Position numbers and translations under genes: made by a program. The notes below the pieces were generated by a model. It did no database searches, had not been told where the DNA came from, and worked only from the letters and a program-made list of their open reading frames with translations. From Ectothiorhodospira lacustris (GTDB lineage Bacteria > Pseudomonadota > Gammaproteobacteria > Ectothiorhodospirales > Ectothiorhodospiraceae): a stretch of 64,000 nt of DNA. Numbering within the stretch: position 1 is the first letter of the stretch; every line of letters starts with the position of its first letter. The DNA is taken from NCBI RefSeq assembly GCF_022227845.1, contig NZ_JAJNQN010000011.1, forward strand, positions 57,635 to 121,634, written 5' to 3'. Positions 19,431 to 28,359 of the stretch are shown here, piece after piece.

Positions 19431-20320
19431 GCGGGGAGACAGTCACCCGCCATCAATGCTCGGGCCTGGGTGGTGACAGCTTCCGCCACCCGGCCATCCA
19501 GGGCACTTCGCCATGGGTGAGGAATGGACGCCTCACCGTACAGGGCACCGGCAATCATCCCGGCGATGGCCCCGGTGGTATCCGCATCCCCGCCCCGATT
19601 AACCACGTCCACCAGGCAGTCTTCAAAGTTGTCCGTGTCGAACAGGGCCTGAAACACCGCCCTCAGGGTGTGGACGATGAACCCGCTGGGGTTTTCCTCC
19701 CGCTTGCCCCGAAACCGGAACTCCGGATGGGCCGTCACCAGGGCCTCCACCGGCCCCTGGATCAGATCCGCGGGGCCGCAACCCTGGATGGCCATCCGTA
19801 CCATGGTCGCCACGCAGACCGTCCCCGCATCGGACAGGGGATGGTGGTGGGTGATCCGTCCCTGCAGATAACAGGCTTCATTGAGGGCGTCCAGGGGCTG
19901 GTCCAGGGTCGCCAGCACCACGGGCAGAACGCGCATGCAGGCGCCATTGCCGGCATCATTGTCGTTGAGGGGCGTCTCGATCTCGCCGGTCCGGCGATAA
20001 CGGATGATGCCGCGGCGCACGGTATGACCGATATCCACCGGGCGATCCCGCATCCATTGACTGAAGGCCTCGGCCATGGCCACCCCGTCCAGGGTATCGG
20101 ACGCCAGAATCGCCCTGCCCAGGGCCAGGCTCATAGTGGTGTCGTCGGTCACTGTGCCGGGTTTGAGGTGCAGCCAGCCGCCGCCGATGATGCGCCGATG
20201 CACCCCGTGATCAGCCTGGATCTCCCGTGGGGTCATGAACTCCACCGTCGCCCCCAGGGCATCCCCCACGGCCAGCCCCAGATAGGCACCCAGTCCGCGT
20301 TGCAGCGCGCTTCCCGACAA
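19427..20320 (-). CDS. draG: ADP-ribosyl-[dinitrogen reductase] hydrolase DraG (TTG start)
   Basis: 297 residues. Dimanganese hydrolase that removes ADP-ribose from NifH and reactivates it. Metal ligands are visible in TDDTTMS (D59, D60) and GGDADTTGA (D245, D247), with GDALGATVEFM near the N terminus. Alignment with Rhodospirillum DraG favours a start at a TTG codon placed directly after the nifQ TAA; its ribosome-binding site GGAGG (20326-20330) lies in the last codons of nifQ, so translation is probably coupled. It is third in the nifB-nifQ-draG unit, away from draT. The first downstream ATG would remove the conserved N-terminal block. Confidence 0.95.
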   Translation of the reverse strand: MSGSALQRGLGAYLGLAVGDALGATVEFMTPREIQADHGVHRRIIGGGWLHLKPGTVTDDTTMSLALGRAILASDTLDGVAMAEAFSQWMRDRPVDIGHTVRRGIIRYRRTGEIETPLNDNDAGNGACMRVLPVVLATLDQPLDALNEACYLQGRITHHHPLSDAGTVCVATMVRMAIQGCGPADLIQGPVEALVTAHPEFRFRGKREENPSGFIVHTLRAVFQALFDTDNFEDCLVDVVNRGGDADTTGAIAGMIAGALYGEASIPHPWRSALDGRVAEAVTTQARALMAGDCLPA

Positions 20321-21013
20321 TTAGACCTCCGGCCCGAAGCACACCGCATGATCCTGACAGACCTCGCAGGACGGTGACCGGCAGATCAGGATGCCTTCCG
20401 CCAGGCACAGCTGGCGATAGAGAAACTTCTTCCACTTCATGTCCCGGTCGTTGAGTTCGACCAGTCCCGGGAAGTTGTCCCGCATCAACCAGGAAAGTTG
20501 ATCGCGGCTCTGCAGCCCCAGGTCCTGCCAGAGGTGATCAGGCCCCATGCAGGCGGCGGCCACGATACCCGCCAGCCAGACCTCCGAGGGATCCTGCCCC
20601 CGGCGATGGGACAGCAGCAGTTCGCGCAGTTCCCGCCGCTCATCCATACGCTGGACCTCCACCGGCTCCAGGGCCGGGGGATTGAGCATCAGCCCGGGGA
20701 AGTGACGGCCGAGCAGCTGCCGGTATTCGCTGCCGGACAGCCCCATGTGGACCGGCAAGACGCTGCGTCCCCCTACCCAGGCGGACAGCAGACAGGCCAG
20801 CAGGCCATCGTTGGGCAGCCCCCCGGTGTGGGCAAGCACCCGGTCGTGAAGGGTGTCCGCCCTGCCCTCAGGACCGTCGGCAACAGGAGCATCCCGGCCG
20901 TGGATCAGGGGCCGACCGGTGGTATGACGGTGACCATGGGGGATCTTCTTCCAATGCACGGTGCCCACTGCCACGGGCGTTTCGCAATACGACGCTGCCA
21001 TGTTCGGTGTCAT
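20321..21013 (-). CDS. nifQ: Molybdenum-handling protein NifQ
   Basis: 230 residues. NifQ carries a Mo-Fe-S cluster and donates molybdenum to FeMo-co assembly. The diagnostic C-terminal motif is present: CRSPSCEVCQDHAVC, i.e. Cx4Cx2Cx5C, near residues 211-225, just after WKKFLYRQLCLAEG. It is longer than many NifQ proteins because of an N-terminal stretch of about 40 residues with little recognisable content. GAGG lies 8 nt before the ATG. It is 63 bp downstream of nifB and abuts draG. Confidence 0.94.
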   Translation of the reverse strand: MTPNMAASYCETPVAVGTVHWKKIPHGHRHTTGRPLIHGRDAPVADGPEGRADTLHDRVLAHTGGLPNDGLLACLLSAWVGGRSVLPVHMGLSGSEYRQLLGRHFPGLMLNPPALEPVEVQRMDERRELRELLLSHRRGQDPSEVWLAGIVAAACMGPDHLWQDLGLQSRDQLSWLMRDNFPGLVELNDRDMKWKKFLYRQLCLAEGILICRSPSCEVCQDHAVCFGPEV

Positions 21014-21076
21014 GGAGACATCCTCATGTTGCCTGCCATGCCTGCCGTCGGGACGGCCGCACGCGCAGGGTGGCGA

Positions 21077-22594
21077 TCAGGCACATTGAATGGCCTCGCG
21101 CTCGGACATGTCCAGGCGGCCGGCGGCCATCATCTCCCGGTACACGGCCATCACCGCATCCTCAATGGGTGCCATGGCGTGTTCACCGTTGGGCATGATC
21201 CCGGCCGCCTCCAGCACCGACCAGGGCTCGATACCGATACGGGCGCAAAGCAGCACCTCGCAGTCCTCCAGGGCACGCACCGTGCTGGCCAGCACCTGGG
21301 TCCGGTCATTGCAGGCATCCGGTCCGGAGCAGTACAGGTCCGCCCGACGGTGCCCCTCGAAACGGACCCCTTCCGGCGTGGCCTTGTAGATCAGGAACTC
21401 CCGGGCATACCCGAAATGCTGATTGACCAGCCCCCCCCCCTTGGTGGCGACCGCCATCAGCACCGGGCGCGTTGTCTGGTGCGCGACAGGCCTTGCCGAT
21501 GGCATTGAAGTCACAGTGTCCCCCTGGCGCTTGCGCGCCGCCATGCGTTCCCGAATCGAGGCCTGAACCTGATCCCGGCGTTCACGGACCACGTCATAAT
21601 TCAGCGGGGCCTGATCGATGCGCTCCAGGCTGAATTCCTCGCCCCGATCCTCACCCAGCATACCCACCGCGTCGGCACGACACTGGCGACAATGGCGCAT
21701 CATGTTCATGTTGCCCCCGCACTCATCCCGCAGGGCGGATAGCTCCGCTTCCGTGGGTCCGCGCCGGCCGTTGAGACCGAAATAGGTGCCATGGGCCGGA
21801 TCGGAGATCAGGGGCATGACATTGTGCAGGAAGGCCCCCTTTTCCTTGACCATGCGGGAGACTTCCTTGAGATGGCGATCATTGATGTCCGGGATCATGA
21901 CCGAGTTCACCTTCACCAGGACACCCTGCTCCACCAGCATCTCCAGGCCTTTCTGCTGCTGACGAATCAGGATCTCCGCCCCTTCCCGTCCGAACACTCG
22001 CCGACGCTCCCACAGTATCCAGGGGTGGATGCGGGCACCGATCTCAGGATCGATGCTGTTGATGGTGATGGTGACGTGGTCCACGCCCAGCGCGACCAGT
22101 TCATCCACATGCTGGGGTAGTGCCAGACCGTTGGTGGACAGGCAAAGCTTGATGCCGGGGTCCTGCTCCCGAATGCCGCGGAAGGTGGCGAAGGTGCGGG
22201 TGGGATTGGCCAAGGCATCACCGGGACCGGCGATGCCCACCACGGTCATTTCGGGAATGCCGGCCGCGACGGTGAGGGCCTTATGGATGGCCTGGGCCGG
22301 CTTGAGCACCTCGGACACCACGCCGGGGCGGGACTCATTGGAGCAGTCGTACTTGCGGTTGCAGTAATGGCACTGGATGTTGCAGGCCGGGGCCACCGCC
22401 AGATGCATACGGGCAAAGTGGTGGTGGGCCTCTTCCGAGTAACAGGGATGATCCTGGATCTTGGCCTGAATATGGGCAGGCAACCCCCCATTCTGACCGG
22501 TACCGCAGCCGGAACCGGCACTGGGCTTGGGGTTGGAGCACCCGCCCTGGACGGTGACGGGGATCTCAATGATTCTGTGGGGCTTTGGGTCCAT
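21077..22594 (-). CDS. nifB: FeMo-cofactor biosynthesis radical SAM protein NifB
   Basis: 505 residues. Makes NifB-co, the [8Fe-9S-C] core of FeMo-co. The radical SAM motif is CNIQCHYC (C71, C75, C78). The N-terminal GCGTG and DHPCYSEEAHHHF blocks are typical. Residues of about 370-490 form a NifX-like domain (VNQHFGYAREF), so this is the fused form. The ATG at 22594 has GGAGG 6 nt upstream; the GTG one codon earlier is too close to it. It is the first gene of nifB-nifQ-draG, with its own sigma-54 promoter and NifA site. Confidence 0.98.
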   Translation of the reverse strand: MDPKPHRIIEIPVTVQGGCSNPKPSAGSGCGTGQNGGLPAHIQAKIQDHPCYSEEAHHHFARMHLAVAPACNIQCHYCNRKYDCSNESRPGVVSEVLKPAQAIHKALTVAAGIPEMTVVGIAGPGDALANPTRTFATFRGIREQDPGIKLCLSTNGLALPQHVDELVALGVDHVTITINSIDPEIGARIHPWILWERRRVFGREGAEILIRQQQKGLEMLVEQGVLVKVNSVMIPDINDRHLKEVSRMVKEKGAFLHNVMPLISDPAHGTYFGLNGRRGPTEAELSALRDECGGNMNMMRHCRQCRADAVGMLGEDRGEEFSLERIDQAPLNYDVVRERRDQVQASIRERMAARKRQGDTVTSMPSARPVAHQTTRPVLMAVATKGGGLVNQHFGYAREFLIYKATPEGVRFEGHRRADLYCSGPDACNDRTQVLASTVRALEDCEVLLCARIGIEPWSVLEAAGIMPNGEHAMAPIEDAVMAVYREMMAAGRLDMSEREAIQCA

Positions 22595-22612
22595 CACAAT
22601 CCTCCCAGGGTG

Positions 22613-22626
22613 CCCGCCGCAGCGGG
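22613..22626 (-). promoter_or_regulatory. Leader hairpin of nifB
   Basis: On the minus strand CCCGC-TGCG-GCGGG, a perfect 5-bp stem with a tetraloop, lies 18 nt before the nifB ATG and just upstream of its GGAGG. The position is similar to the nifD and nifK leader hairpins. Confidence 0.5.
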
Positions 22627-22650
22627 ATTGACTTGGTTTTCCAGGAGGAA

Positions 22651-22666
22651 TGCAAGACTTGTGCCC
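22651..22666 (-). promoter_or_regulatory. Sigma-54 promoter of nifB
   Basis: Minus strand GGGCACAAGTCTTGCA: -24 GG and -12 GC with 10-nt spacing and a perfect TTGCA. The predicted start is near 22640, about 46 nt before the nifB ATG. Confidence 0.88.
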
Positions 22667-22728
22667 AGTCTTTATATAGTTTTATTTCACTGTTTTTATT
22701 AGATTTTAAAAAGATCAGTCAGTACGAA

Positions 22729-22744
22729 TGTGGGGCTTCCCACA
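22729..22744 (-). promoter_or_regulatory. NifA upstream activator site for nifB
   Basis: TGTGGGGCTTCCCACA is TGT-N10-ACA and also a 6-bp perfect palindrome around GCTT. It is about 65-80 bp upstream of the nifB -24 box, between the promoter and the truA 3' end. Confidence 0.82.
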
Positions 22745-22767
22745 GGGGAATGTCGGGAAGGGAACAG

Positions 22768-23568
22768 CTACACAAAGCCGTAACGGGGAATGACCGCCTG
22801 CGGATGCAGGTCGAATTGCTCGTCATAACCTACCTGAACCAGGTACAGACCATCCGGTGGCGCCGTCACCCCGCCCTGACTGCGATCCCGGGCCTCCCGC
22901 AGCTCCGCCAGCCACTCGCTGGGCCGCTCTCCCCGGCCCACGCACATGAGCGCCCCGGCGATATTGCGCACCATATGATGCAAAAAGGCATTGGCGCGAA
23001 TGTCCAGATAGATGAAATCCCCGTCGCGGGTCACCGAGACCGACTGCACCTCCCGGATGGGATGACGGGCCTGGCAACCCAGGGCGCGGAAACTGCTGAA
23101 ATCGTGTTCGCCCAGCAGATGCTGAGCGGCCTCGTGCATGGGCTCCGCCGCCAGGGGCCGGTGATACCAGGTCACCCGCCCCCGCAGGATGGCGGGCCGG
23201 GCCACCCGGTTCAGGAAGACATAGCGATAGCGGCGCCAGCGGGCGGAAAACCGGGCGTGGAAATCCGGCGCCACGGGCCTGACCCATTGCAGACCGATCT
23301 CCCGCGTCAGATTGCTGTTGCCGCCCAGCAGCCAGGCATGGGGCGGACGTTCGGCCGTGGTATCGAAATGCACGATCTGGCAGGTGGCATGCACCCCGGC
23401 ATCGGTACGGCCGGCACAGGTCACCTGCACTGGATGATCGGCCACCTTGGCCAGAGCCTTTTCCACCAGGGGCTGGATGGTGCGGCCATCCTTCTGCTGC
23501 TGCCAACCCCGGAATCCGGAGCCGTCGTATTCAAGTCCGATCGCCAGTCGACGCGGGGTATGGTTCAT
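22768..23568 (-). CDS. truA: tRNA pseudouridine synthase TruA
   Basis: 266 residues. Isomerises uridines 38-40 of tRNA anticodon stems. The catalytic aspartate is D56 in CAGRTDAGVHA; the N terminus LAIGLEYDGSGFRGWQ and the C-terminal FLHHMVRNIAG block are standard. It is downstream of fimV as in many gammaproteobacteria. trpF, its usual follower, is replaced by the nifB unit here. Confidence 0.97.
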   Translation of the reverse strand: MNHTPRRLAIGLEYDGSGFRGWQQQKDGRTIQPLVEKALAKVADHPVQVTCAGRTDAGVHATCQIVHFDTTAERPPHAWLLGGNSNLTREIGLQWVRPVAPDFHARFSARWRRYRYVFLNRVARPAILRGRVTWYHRPLAAEPMHEAAQHLLGEHDFSSFRALGCQARHPIREVQSVSVTRDGDFIYLDIRANAFLHHMVRNIAGALMCVGRGERPSEWLAELREARDRSQGGVTAPPDGLYLVQVGYDEQFDLHPQAVIPRYGFV

Positions 23569-23617
23569 TGGATTCGCAGGGCATGAATGGGAGGCGGGAT
23601 GATACCAGTTCCCGGAA

Positions 23618-24313
23618 TCAGTGCAGGGCGGCCAGCAGCAGCGGCAGGAGAATCAGGCACAGCAGCAGCCACTGACGCAGCCCCGGCGGCGGCGCGGGAT
23701 CGAGATGAATGGGCTCGAGCGGCGCCTTTTCCGCCTGCTCCAGTACCTCGCTGAACAGGCCGGTGGCACGACGGCCCAATCCCTGAAGCCGGGCCATGGC
23801 GCCTTCCGGCGGTCTCTCGGGGCGGCCGGCCGCAACCAGGATACGCACCTGGGGCAACGCCTCCAGGGTCAATACCAGGCGAACGGCGAAGCGCTCCCTG
23901 GGCAGGCCCAGCGGCGCCAGGGGACGGGTGAGCCACAACAGGCCCTTGACCAGGGATTCCCGTGAGGTGACCTGCAGCAACCAGACCACCGCGGCCACCG
24001 CCAGCACCAGCACCAGGGTGCGCTGCAGGCCCATCACCAGACCTTCCCGGGCCGGGGACCAGGCCCCCGCCCATTCCAGCAGTGGTGTGCCCGGAGTAAA
24101 CCAGCCGAAGATCAGGATGATGGAGAGAAAGAACCATTTGAGACGACGGGACATCTCCAGGAAACGCCCCACCCCCGCGGGGCCGGTGGCCGCCAGCGCG
24201 ACGGCGGCCAGCCCCACCCCCACGCCCAGTACGGCCCAGTTCGCCTGGGCCACACCCAGGATGAACAGGATGACACCCAGGATCTTCAGGGCCGGATGCA
24301 TCGGCTCAGACAT
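23618..24313 (-). CDS. Membrane protein, CbiQ/EcfT-like (tentative)
   Basis: 231 residues. Hydrophobic segments near residues 8-45 (two close together), 62-75, 95-112 and a C-terminal one (210-228) are separated by a charged cytoplasmic loop of about 70 residues. The layout, with helices followed by an Arg-rich loop (LPRERFAVRLVLTLEALPQV), resembles the transmembrane subunits of energy-coupling-factor transporters, but no ATPase or substrate-binding partner is nearby. It lies between fimV and truA. The name is tentative; it could be simply an uncharacterised membrane protein. Confidence 0.55.
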   Translation of the reverse strand: MSEPMHPALKILGVILFILGVAQANWAVLGVGVGLAAVALAATGPAGVGRFLEMSRRLKWFFLSIILIFGWFTPGTPLLEWAGAWSPAREGLVMGLQRTLVLVLAVAAVVWLLQVTSRESLVKGLLWLTRPLAPLGLPRERFAVRLVLTLEALPQVRILVAAGRPERPPEGAMARLQGLGRRATGLFSEVLEQAEKAPLEPIHLDPAPPPGLRQWLLLCLILLPLLLAALH

Positions 24314-24332
24314 TCACCTACCCCGGAGAATT

Positions 24333-27104
24333 TCAGCGGAGCTGATTCAGGAGATCCCGAGCCTCCTGCTTCTGCAGGGCATCGCCTTCTGCCAGGACTT
24401 CTTCCAGGGTGGCGCGGGCGCCTTCTGCATCCCCCATGTCGATATAGGCACGGGCCAGATCCAGCTTGGTGCTGACTTCGTCGCCGAGACCGAAGGCATC
24501 TTCCAGGCCCTCGGTATCATCCTCAAGGTTTCTCAGATCCTCCTCCGTAAAGGAGTCATCCAGAAGGCCCATGGTGTCGTCCGCGTCCGCTTCACCGTAC
24601 CTGCCGCCGGCCGTGTCTTCAGGCTCCGGGGGTATCCGGGCGGTTGCATCATCATCCGCCCAGTCCAGATCCTTGAAATCAATCTCGACCGTCGCGTCAT
24701 TACCCGAAGCCGGTGATTGCGTGCCGCGACCTGCCTCGCGGGAGGGCGCCTGCTCATCCAGGCCGAGATTGACCGTCTCGTCTTCCTGATTCACCGTCGC
24801 CGGGCCGGGCATCGAGGTATCCGATTCCAGGTCGTCAATCTCGAAATCCAGATCCCCCAGGGCGAACTGCAGGGTTTCGTCCTCATCCTTCACCCTTGCT
24901 GCATCCTGGGCCGGCTTGGCCGTCGGGGCATCATCAGGTCCGGTATTCTGCAATCGGGTCGGTGCGTCTTCGTCGCCGGACAGCAGCGACGTGGGCGCAT
25001 CGTCATCGCCATCGGACCGGCCCGTCATTTGGGTATCCATGTCATCGTGGATGTCGAAATCCACCTCCCCCAGGGATACCTCAAGATCCTGTGCATCCAG
25101 GATCAGATCGCTGTCATCCGCCCTCGCCGGAGGCGACAGGGACGAGGTTCTCTGCCCGGCCTGATAGAGGCTGTTCCCCGGACTCAGTTCCTGTCCCATG
25201 GTCACCAGGCGGTCCCACAGGGCGGAAGTACGGTCCCCCTTCTGCTCGAACATCCGTGCCGCCGTCTCATCAAACGCGGCTTGGTTGCCGGTGGCAAAGT
25301 AGGTTTCCGCCAGTTTGAACTGGTAGTCGGGGCGGTCGGGCGCGCGGCCCAGTGCTTCCTTCAGCAGGTCCTCGGCCTGCTGGTACAGGCCGTAGGCCAG
25401 ATACACATCGGCTTCGGCGATGGTGTCGTCATTGACCACTTCATCCCAGCTACCTGCTTCAGGAGGCGCGCCGTCAGCGGCGGCAGGGGACGCAGGGACT
25501 GCCGGCAACTGGGTTTCCACGGTATCCATCATGGCCGTGGAGGTCAGATCGACCGGGGCCTTTTCCGCGGTCACCGTCGCCTCGGATGAGGCGGGCCTGG
25601 CCGCGGCCAGACCGGCACCCGCAACCCCGGTGGCCAGGGTGGTGGCACCGGATCCGGAAGATACCGCATCCTGCCCCCGGTAGTGGGGCTCAGGCGCGAT
25701 GCTCGGCTCCCCGGCCGCATCAGCCTGACCGCGCAAACGCCGCAGCGCCAACAGGATCAGGGCGAGGATAAGCAGGATGCCGAAGCCTCCTCCGATCAGC
25801 AGGGAAGGACTACGCAACAGTTCGGCCAGGAAGCCGGCGGCCTGAGGCTGAGGCGCCGGTGCAGTGACGGGAGGCTGCGGGGCCGGGGTGATCGGGGCCG
25901 GAATCGGAGCTGCCGATACGGGGTCATCCGTCACTATCGGCGGTAACGGCCGGGGGGTCATGGGTGCCGTGGGCGACACCGGCACCGGCAGGGCATCCAG
26001 GTCCTCGCCCTGGGCAACGGCCAGCTGTCGCTGAAGTTGCGCCAGTTGCTGGTTATTCAGTGCCAGCAGGCGCCCCTGCCGCTCCAGCAGGTCTTCCAGT
26101 TCGCGAATGCGCTCTCGCAATTCGAGACCTTCCTGGCGCCGGGTTTCACTGGTCTCCCGCAACAGGGCCAGATCCTGTTCCAGCCGCGCCGTTCCGTCGA
26201 CAGACCGGGCATCGGACTCGGCCACGATCTCCAGACGTCCATCATCCGTCTCCCGCGGCGCCGGATCCGGTTGGGACACGGCGGGGGGGGCAGGCGGTAT
26301 ATCCGGCGTGGCCGGAAGCTGGGGTCTGGGGGCCTCTTCGGCGGCCCTGGCCCGATACTCCCGCCACAGACGATGCTGGCCGGCCACTTCACGGCGGGCC
26401 TCGGCCGCACTCAGGGCCATGACCTCGTCACGCTCGGGCACCCGGAGCACGCTGCCGCTGCGAACATTGTTGATGTTGTTGTCGGTGAACGCCTCGGGAT
26501 TGGCACGCAACAGGGCCATCATCATCTGTTCGACCGAGATTCCGGCATCGGGACGCAGCCGCGTGCCCAGATCCCACATGGTATCCCCTGCCCTGACCCG
26601 GTAAGTGGAGGGAGCGGCCACGGTATCCGGGCGCGGGGTGGTGGGAGGTGCGGACGGGCGCCGATCGACGGGGGCGGCCAGGGTCGGTGCCGGTGGTGGT
26701 GCCCGCTCGAACATGGTGGGCGGGTCAAGAAGTACCGTGTACTCACGCACCAGCCGGCCACTGGGCCAGCTGGCTTCAATCAGGAAATTCAGGAAGGGTT
26801 CGCGGATGGGGTTGCGGGAGGTGACACGGACCACGTGCCGCCCATCCGCCGTGGTGACCGGCTCGAACTGCAGATCGGAGAGCAGGTGGGAGCGATCGAT
26901 GCCGAGCCGCTGAAAGAGGGCATCGGGCGCCAGCCTGACCACCAGATCTTCCATCTCCCCAGGGCGCACGGACAGGAGATGGATCTCCGCCCGCAGAGGC
27001 TGATTCAGTGCCGAACGGGTCTCGATCTCCCCCAGGCCAAGGGCAAGAGTCGCCCCCGGCGCCATGAGTGCCCACAAGGCGGTTCCCAAAGCCAGTCTGC
27101 GCAC
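24333..27104 (-). CDS. fimV: FimV-type peptidoglycan-binding pilus assembly protein
   Basis: About 923 residues. A signal peptide (LALGTALWALMAPGATLALG) is followed by the FimV N-terminal domain (IETRSALNQPLRAEI). A LysM-like segment begins at YRVRAGDTMWDLG (about 165-220). Then come a coiled coil (about 300-370), a proline-rich linker, one membrane helix, an acidic cytoplasmic region, and a TPR plus FimV C-terminal motif (LDLARAYIDMGDAEGA). The open frame starts at 27305, but the GTG at 27104 has GGGGA 6 nt upstream and puts the signal peptide at the N terminus. FimV supports type IV pilus assembly and polar signalling; PilF lies elsewhere in the window. Confidence 0.92.
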   Translation of the reverse strand: MRRLALGTALWALMAPGATLALGLGEIETRSALNQPLRAEIHLLSVRPGEMEDLVVRLAPDALFQRLGIDRSHLLSDLQFEPVTTADGRHVVRVTSRNPIREPFLNFLIEASWPSGRLVREYTVLLDPPTMFERAPPPAPTLAAPVDRRPSAPPTTPRPDTVAAPSTYRVRAGDTMWDLGTRLRPDAGISVEQMMMALLRANPEAFTDNNINNVRSGSVLRVPERDEVMALSAAEARREVAGQHRLWREYRARAAEEAPRPQLPATPDIPPAPPAVSQPDPAPRETDDGRLEIVAESDARSVDGTARLEQDLALLRETSETRRQEGLELRERIRELEDLLERQGRLLALNNQQLAQLQRQLAVAQGEDLDALPVPVSPTAPMTPRPLPPIVTDDPVSAAPIPAPITPAPQPPVTAPAPQPQAAGFLAELLRSPSLLIGGGFGILLILALILLALRRLRGQADAAGEPSIAPEPHYRGQDAVSSGSGATTLATGVAGAGLAAARPASSEATVTAEKAPVDLTSTAMMDTVETQLPAVPASPAAADGAPPEAGSWDEVVNDDTIAEADVYLAYGLYQQAEDLLKEALGRAPDRPDYQFKLAETYFATGNQAAFDETAARMFEQKGDRTSALWDRLVTMGQELSPGNSLYQAGQRTSSLSPPARADDSDLILDAQDLEVSLGEVDFDIHDDMDTQMTGRSDGDDDAPTSLLSGDEDAPTRLQNTGPDDAPTAKPAQDAARVKDEDETLQFALGDLDFEIDDLESDTSMPGPATVNQEDETVNLGLDEQAPSREAGRGTQSPASGNDATVEIDFKDLDWADDDATARIPPEPEDTAGGRYGEADADDTMGLLDDSFTEEDLRNLEDDTEGLEDAFGLGDEVSTKLDLARAYIDMGDAEGARATLEEVLAEGDALQKQEARDLLNQLR

Positions 27105-27220
27105 AGCATGTCCCCTTTCTGAAACGATCCGGCCAAGCCCCCTGCCGATGTGATGCCCCCGTGTCCGAGCCGACGGTGATGTATCGCCGGCCCGGCGCAG
27201 AGACAGCTCCGGACCTTTGC

Positions 27221-28243
27221 TTACAGGAAATCTTTTATCAAAACTTCCGCTATTTGGATACTGTTCAGGGCCGCACCCTTGCGGACGTTGTCCGCCACCA
27301 CCCACAGGTTCAGACCGCGGGGATGGGAGACATCCTCCCGGATACGTCCCACGAAGACCGGATCCTGAGCGGCGCTTTCGGTGACCGCTGTGGGATACCC
27401 GCCGTCACGGCGCTCGTCCATGACCACCACGCCGGGCGCCCTGGACAGCAGTTCGCGGGCCTGTTCGGCGGTAAGCTTCTCGCGAGTCTCGATGTGCACC
27501 GCCTCGGAATGACCGTAGAACACGGGCACCCGCACCGCAGTGGGGTTCACCTGAATCCGGTCGTCTTCCATGATCTTGCGGGTCTCCCAGACCATCTTCA
27601 TTTCTTCCTTGGTGTAGCCGTTATCCATGAAGACGTCGATGTGGGGCAGGACGTTGAAGGCGATCTGCTTGGGATAGACCTTGCATTCCACCGGCTTGCC
27701 GTTGAGCAATTGGGCGGTCTGGGCGGCCAGTTCCTCGATCGCCTCCTTGCCGGTACCGGAGACGGCCTGATAAGTGGCCACGTTGATGCGCTCGATGCCG
27801 GCGGCATCGTGCAGGGGCTTGAGGGCCACCAGCATCTGGATGGTGGAGCAGTTGGGGTTGGCGATGATGCCGCGGTTTTTATAACCGGCCACCGCATGGG
27901 GGTTGACCTCCGGCACCACCAGCGGGATGTCGTCGTCATAGCGAAACTGAGAGGTGTTGTCGATCACCACGCAGCCGGCCGCCGCGGCCTTGGGCGCATA
28001 TTCCTTGGACACGGAGGCGCCGGGCGAAAACAGTCCGATCTGCACCTTGGAGAAATCGAAGGTGGCCAGGTCTTCCACCACCAGTTGCCTGTTGCCGAAG
28101 GCCACCCGGCTGCCGGCGGAACGGCTGCTGGCCACGGCATGGACATTGCCTACCGGAAACTTGCGTTCCGCCAGGATGGACAACATGGTCTCACCCACCG
28201 CGCCGGTGGCGCCGACGACGGCCACATCATAGGTTTTGCTCAT
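27221..28243 (-). CDS. asd: Aspartate-semialdehyde dehydrogenase
   Basis: 340 residues. Reduces aspartyl phosphate to the semialdehyde for Lys, Met, Thr and cell-wall diaminopimelate. The NADP-binding motif is VVGATGAVGE near residue 10. The catalytic cysteine is C132 in NPNCSTIQM, and the acid/base histidine is in the RVPVFYGHSEAV region. It lies between leuB and fimV, the usual gammaproteobacterial order. Confidence 0.98.
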   Translation of the reverse strand: MSKTYDVAVVGATGAVGETMLSILAERKFPVGNVHAVASSRSAGSRVAFGNRQLVVEDLATFDFSKVQIGLFSPGASVSKEYAPKAAAAGCVVIDNTSQFRYDDDIPLVVPEVNPHAVAGYKNRGIIANPNCSTIQMLVALKPLHDAAGIERINVATYQAVSGTGKEAIEELAAQTAQLLNGKPVECKVYPKQIAFNVLPHIDVFMDNGYTKEEMKMVWETRKIMEDDRIQVNPTAVRVPVFYGHSEAVHIETREKLTAEQARELLSRAPGVVVMDERRDGGYPTAVTESAAQDPVFVGRIREDVSHPRGLNLWVVADNVRKGAALNSIQIAEVLIKDFL

Positions 28244-28359
28244 CGCTTCGTAATTCCTTGGATACGGTGTCTTTCGTTCAAACTGGTGTGTATCAGTCTA
28301 ACAGGTGCGCCGGTATCCGCACGAAAATCCCGGATACCAGCCATCGCCTACCTTGCCCG

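Noticed and set aside
27105..27305. N-terminal extension of fimV (67 codons)
   Set aside because: It overlaps the asd gene and would bury the signal peptide; the GTG at 27104 has a good ribosome-binding site.
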